From NCBI GenBank assembly GCA_948146395.1, contig OX411549.1, forward strand, positions 39,479,692 to 39,543,691: a DNA stretch of 64,000 nucleotides, written 5' to 3'. Shown piece after piece: positions 59,476 to 64,000 of this stretch (positions are counted from its first letter, which is position 1; each line of letters begins with the position of its first letter). This stretch comes from Fragum whitleyi. Its lineage: Eukaryota; Mollusca; Bivalvia; Cardiida; Cardiidae. The translations under genes and the position numbers were made by a program. The notes below the pieces were generated by a model, which was not told the DNA's origin, did no database searches, and was given only the letters and a program-made list of their open reading frames with translations.

Positions 59476-59585
59476 GTTAAACGCTAATAATTGAAAATTA
59501 AACGATTTAAACAGCCTCAGTCGGTCGCTACGCTCCCTCCTTTAGGGTGTTAAAATTGTTTAATTTTCAATTATTAGCGTTTAAC
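59476..59585. repeat. perfect 28-bp inverted repeat with GC-richer loop
   Basis: 59476-59503 (starting GTTAAACGCTAATAATTG) is the exact complement of 59558-59585, around a 54-bp centre containing CGGTCGCTACGCTCCCTCC. It resembles a tiny MITE with an unusual loop. Confidence 0.9.
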
Positions 59586-59970
59586 TATTACGTAAACAAA
59601 AAAAAACATGAACTAATTAAGAAGAATTGCTTGTGCATATAAATTAATGTTCACAACTTTATTTCAATCAAACTAAAAACTGGTGGCTACAGCTTCAATA
59701 AGGCTGCAGTTACAACCTTTGGGACCGATCGACGATTTCCAAATACAACTTGATATAAATAATCATGGACAAGTTTCAGAACTTCTTGACTGCATTAAGA
59801 CAGAAATAGCTCGATATCAACAAAGATCTCTTTAATTGAATGAGACACAGTTTACGCTGTATCAGACTTGGATAATTTTTCCTCGCTTTAAAGTTACCCT
59901 TTTCGCCAGATTTTAAAGAGAAATAATACGAAATGTCATTTTCACTTTTACAAACTGTGTTTCAAGAGCT
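59586..59970. other. unassigned stretch
   Basis: Contains a GGTGGCTACAGCTTCAATAAGGC-type short hairpin near 59690. No gene. Confidence 0.3.
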
Positions 59971-60730
59971 ACAGTTAAGTCCATCGTGAAATTGAAACTT
60001 GTTTCGATCAAAAGTATTCTTAAATGCTCACTCAGCGCTGCATTCACTCATTCAAAACACTTTCTTTATTCACTATAATACGATTCAAACTCACTTACTT
60101 AAAGTACTAAGATCAACAACTAAATTGAAATTAAAAATCGGTAGATAAACATATAATACGTACTTAGTGTTTTGTATGAAAAAAAAATCTAACGAGGTTG
60201 GAAGAATTGTTAATTGTTGAGGCTCTGCCGAAACAATTATCAATTCTCACAACCGAGTTAGATATTTTTTCATACAATACACTTGGTACGTATTATATTT
60301 ATCTTATAACCTATATTTGTCTTGTTTTCGTCCATGTTTTTAACTGAAATGCATAATTCTAAAAATAACTGCATGATATCATTGTTCTAAAAATAAGTAC
60401 GTGATATCATAAAAAATATCATACGGGATGTTATCACACGGATATTTGTATAGTTATAAGATAAAATCCACTAAGTCACTGACATAATTGAATTTTGAAA
60501 GTGAATGATGGGTTCGCGAAGACATAGAAATCTATTCATATAAACTGTATGCATATTTTATTTAAGTGACGTAATACAGTATCGCTAATTTTGTTCATCT
60601 TAAACAAAATTAGCGGTACTGAATTGCCTCCCATGGATTTCACACAAAATTCGCTCCGCACACTCATTCAATTTCATTCCAACATCATTCCAAAATCTTT
60701 CATTTTGACAATTTCTCAAGATTAAAGCGA
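59971..60730 (-). mobile_element. family A MITE-like element, copy 7, split by family B
   Basis: 59971-60110 has ACAGTTAAGTCCATCGTGAA and the GCTCACTCAGCGCTGCATTC block. 60500-60730 has the central palindrome (GCTAATTTTGTTCATCTTAA) and the other terminus. The family B copy lies between them. Confidence 0.75.
60151..60466 (-). mobile_element. family B double-hairpin element, copy 3 (inside family A)
   Basis: Reverse complement of 52926-53242: ATATAATACGTACTTAGTG at one end and GTATAGTTATAAGATAAAAT at the other. Both hairpins are intact. Confidence 0.85.
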
Positions 60731-61174
60731 AGATGTCGTTAAATATTCTACTAAAGTTAGTGACCGTTTTTCAATTTTGATTACTTCAGTTATAGAAAGT
60801 GAAAACTTGGACGTAAAAAGTACGTCTTTTAAAAACCAGATGCAAGGAAAAAATCTCATAATTGAGGTTATGAGCCCGTGCGTGATATTGCATATTATAT
60901 AACGCAGTTTGTAATTAAATTATGATATGTCCAGTTTGCTTTTTAATTATCTAATTTTATTTTCATTATTCAAAATGGTTAAAAATTAGAAAAAATATGA
61001 CAATGTGTTTGGATTAAGATTCCAACTCAACAGGATTAGGGTTATGTCCCGTTAGACATAAAGCAACATAACCCTGGGAGCTGGCCAAATAAACTTAATT
61101 AATCAAAAAGAAGTTATCTAAGCCTTGTTTACAATACTAGTTTTCAAATGTAAGATTAGTTTTGAAGATTCGTA
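60731..61174. other. unassigned stretch with a short palindrome
   Basis: AGGGTTATGTC/GACATAA...CATAACCCT near 61030-61075 can form a hairpin. No gene. Confidence 0.4.
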
Positions 61175-61230
61175 TCATGTTCCCCGCTCTATCTCATTCT
61201 CCTAATGAGCGATATAGGGCCATCTTGTCA
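61175..61230 (+). mobile_element. right-end scrap of the AGCTCACCTGAGC-type element
   Basis: ATGAGCGATATAGGGCCATC then TTGTCACTC resembles the right edge of 39530-40760. Only ~55 bp. Confidence 0.5.
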
Positions 61231-61560
61231 CTCTTTTTTCCTTTACATAGAAAAAGAAAACCACAGCAATTATGAAGATTGATAAAGACAGTTTAGATCA
61301 ACATTGTGCACTTTTTATATCCAGAACTTAAGCTATAAATCACAAAAGCTCCTTTTGTAATGACGTCATTCAAGGGAAACACATACTTCTTGATTTAAAA
61401 GAATTTCTTAGCCAAAATGCTGACAAAGTAGAAATATTCTAATTTTTATATATGTAAATCAATACAAATATATTTTCCATACAATACAAATTTGTTTTCC
61501 ATACAAAAATCGTGTTGCAGTTGGAAAATTCTATGTATCTAAAACGATAAAATCATTTAA

Positions 61561-61819
61561 CCCTTTTCACGTCGAATCCGGAATATTCCTGCTTTGGCAG
61601 GAGGTATAACTGAGGATCAGTTTGCACAAATGAACAGCCAGATCTTAGTCTATACCAGCTGACTCTCATTTTTAAACATGGAACATCTTAAATTTTCATT
61701 TTCAAATAATATTTATAATAACAATGATAGAGTATGAGAATGGTGTTTTAAAAAATATGTGTGTTTCAGCACTTTGATTTTTAATGCATTTTTCACAATT
61801 TCAACCGGTATGAAAAGGG
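61561..61819 (+). mobile_element. piggyBac-type MITE with TTAA target duplication
   Basis: TTAA at 61557-61560 and again at 61820-61823 flank ends CCCTTTTCACGTCGAATCCG and (complement) CCCTTTTCATACCGGTTGAA. TTAA duplication with CCC-starting ends is the signature of piggyBac-superfamily elements. 259 bp, no transposase. Confidence 0.8.
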
Positions 61820-61902
61820 TTAACGACAATTCGGTGTGAATTTGAACAATAAGGTTACCCAAAACAACCTCCTCCTAATTGCATAACAAAATGATACTTT
61901 TA

Positions 61903-62146
61903 AATGAGCCTGTGCGAGACAATTCCAACAAGTTGACATGTGCGTAAGGTGAAAACATTTAACAGCCTAGACAGCTACATAATGCAATTAGAAGATTGCC
62001 TGACCATCTAAGGATACTTTGAGACCTTATTTATCTACAAAACGCGAAGTGAAGACTCAGGTAAGACTGTGTAAATGCACAGACTGACCAGGGTATTTGC
62101 TTTGCGCACATTTGAAATTGTTGGAAATGTCACGCATTGGCTCAAA
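61903..62146. mobile_element. family I TIR element, copy 2
   Basis: AATGAGCCTGTGCGAGACAA at the left; GGAAATGTCACGCATTGGCT at the right. The TAAGACTGTGTAAATGCACA core matches copy 1 at 31733-31976, and the length is the same. Confidence 0.85.
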
Positions 62147-62607
62147 TGACATTTGACATGAGCCCGCATGAGAATAGTTACTCGTAAAAGTTTTTGTCTT
62201 TTCATACGGAGTCAATCACGACCATTATTTCAATTTGAGATCTAGAACAAGTATATTAACACATAGCTATTGTCCTTGACAATTTACGTACTTGAAGAAG
62301 TTAAAAAATGTCTAATCTTTGGTTATATTTACTAAATGCTAATAATTTGATATTCATCAAATAAGATCTTTAAGCGCTAAATATAAAGACGTTGGCAAGT
62401 TGGCGACATCGAATGAATGATGGCGTCATTTTCACCTTTAATATCGTTAATATACACCTAGAGCCCATTTCCATGACTTATTCAACTTTTATTAATGAAT
62501 CCGAATGGATTCATATCAATATGAGACGCCAATCATATTTTCTATCGCTGTTGTTTGACGATTAAAAAAAGTATAGTGAAATTTCATGTATTCTCACAAC
62601 AAATGTA
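62147..62607. other. unassigned stretch
   Basis: Nothing recognisable. Confidence 0.3.
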
Positions 62608-63468
62608 TAGCCCGTTTGACTTCTATTTGGACCAGCCTTTTCATCTATTACATAAAATCGGGTTTGAATGAAAGATTTGTAAATGGTAAAATCTTAATTT
62701 CAGCTTAATACCATTCCAAAAAATATTTTTTGAAAACAAAATTATTTCAAAATATTTCTAGTTAATGTTAATATTTTAGCATTTTCCGCTCTTAAACACG
62801 AGGGGTGATGGGGGCTGTTTAGTAGTAAGAAAATATAAACATATAGTAAAAATACGTGGTTTTATAATAAACATTTGACAGAAGAAATATCCGTTAATCC
62901 TTATTGGGACATGCACCTTAGCATATCGACGGTCATGTTATGTTTAATTTAAATATCACGTGATTTGTAACATTATTATTCGCATTCTTATCAAAATCCC
63001 AACGACTAATGATTTTTGATTGGTCTAAATATGTGGATATGGGGTTCATCTCAGAAAAGATAAAAACAATTATCAATTATCTGGTCAAACGTTTTTTTAA
63101 CAAAGAAAGAATATATTCAGATTTGTTAACCAAAGGATTTTAAAATCTTCGACAAACCTAATTTTATAAAAAATACTAGATTTTATAGTAAAACGAATCA
63201 CTTAAAAGCTTACACTTTTGACTCGGCCCCTATACAAAAAGAAGCTATTTTTGGATATACGATTCGCTGTTCCGGTTATTACAGACACAACGAGGTATGA
63301 AAGGCTGAAAGTTAACATGAAGACGGACGGACATGATCATTATTTTACATTAAAAAATTCTGAAAAACAAAATTCGTCATGGTATTAAATGGAAAATATG
63401 ATATGAGATGAAAAAATACTTTTCCTTAATTCAATTCTGAGATTCTGATATAGAGGTCAAACGGACTA
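62608..63468 (+). mobile_element. family D TIR element, copy 2
   Basis: TAGCCCGTTTGACTTCTATT at the left; AGGTCAAACGGACTA at the right. Interior blocks GAGGGGTGATGGGGGCTGTT and GTTAACATGAAGACGGACGG match copy 1. The right terminal repeat has lost its inner part, and its right-hand TA is now CA. Confidence 0.88.
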
Positions 63469-64000
63469 CACCATATTTCATTAAAACCATAAACTCTGTT
63501 CGATAACAAGTTTAAATTATGTGCGCGTCTCTGGTAAAATGAGTGATGTCATGAACATAAGACGCACTTTTGATTATTATAAACAACAGTGTCCTTTTAG
63601 GTATAGGTGTATTTTTAAAACTGAGCTCTGATGAAGGCTTTAAGTCCATTACCATATGTAAATCGGGTATAATAAAATGACAAATGATAGGAATTCAATC
63701 TGATCTATTCATTGCAATTGTGAAATTATATGTTTGAGAGAACCTTACGTTTTAATACAAGCAATGACGTTGGTTTAAAAGGTATATCTAGAACTTTTCT
63801 TAATGTGCTATTTTAACCTGTTTTATCTATTTCGAACAAATGACATAAGAATCCAACAGTAAAAAGTTGATTTCACGGCTCACCGAGCAAAATCTACCTA
63901 TAGTAATCTGTGGGGTCCTTATTTAGTCCTTCCTTATAATAGTAAGAAAGGCGATGGTTTGACAGTAAACAAACTTTCGCCATTTTTCAAGATCTAGTTC
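63469..64000. other. unassigned edge sequence
   Basis: No gene or repeat is recognised. Confidence 0.3.

Overview
The window looks like AT-rich, non-coding, transposon-saturated DNA from a marine invertebrate, most likely a bivalve mollusc. The basis is tRNA-headed SINEs, an AGCTCACCTGAGC-type interspersed repeat, CR1/Jockey-group LINE remains, many small terminal-inverted-repeat elements and long simple repeats. These are familiar from bivalve genomes, but I could not test the assignment by alignment. I found no convincing host gene. The only long coding capacity belongs to one LINE, which is broken by a frameshift.

Region 1 (1-6580): an 810-bp inverted repeat (arms 315-1124 and 1919-3025). 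The right arm was later interrupted by a 279-bp SINE with a 14-bp target-site duplication. Local direct duplications and several MITE-like elements follow.

Region 2 (6581-17732) is the most striking part. It is an 11.15-kb element whose ends are two arrays of the same ~340-bp monomer in opposite orientation (about 3.7 units left, about 10.4 units right). The outer tips match, and an exact 9-bp duplication (CAGTCAAAT) flanks it. It lies inside an older MITE copy whose halves are at 6321-6580 and 17733-17919. This is the architecture of a foldback transposon with satellite-like inverted termini. Its interior holds a CpG-rich 361-bp tandem array, a GGGGCTTTTGTCC minisatellite and a LINE with endonuclease and reverse transcriptase domains. 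No transposase is visible.

Region 3 (17733-39230): scattered members of several hairpin or TIR families, SINE fragments, a 5'-truncated LINE tail with a perfect 41-bp inverted repeat at its start, and long (CT)n, (ATT)n and poly-C tracts.

Region 4 (39230-44600): an old tandem array of SINE-plus-unique units. It was invaded by an element carrying seven 145-bp repeats, by a degenerate Tc1-like element and by a hairpin element.

Region 5 (44600-64000): nested TA-flanked elements (47356-49497 containing 47441-48447), a local duplication with a hairpin insertion in one copy, a palindromic element inside a family-A MITE, a piggyBac-type TTAA MITE and two ~0.9-kb copies of one TIR element.

The parts do not work together as a pathway. 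The window records successive nested insertions, and several insertions have a matching empty site in the same window. Boundaries of diverged repeats are by eye and may be off by 5-20 bp. Family names (A, B, C and so on) are my own labels.
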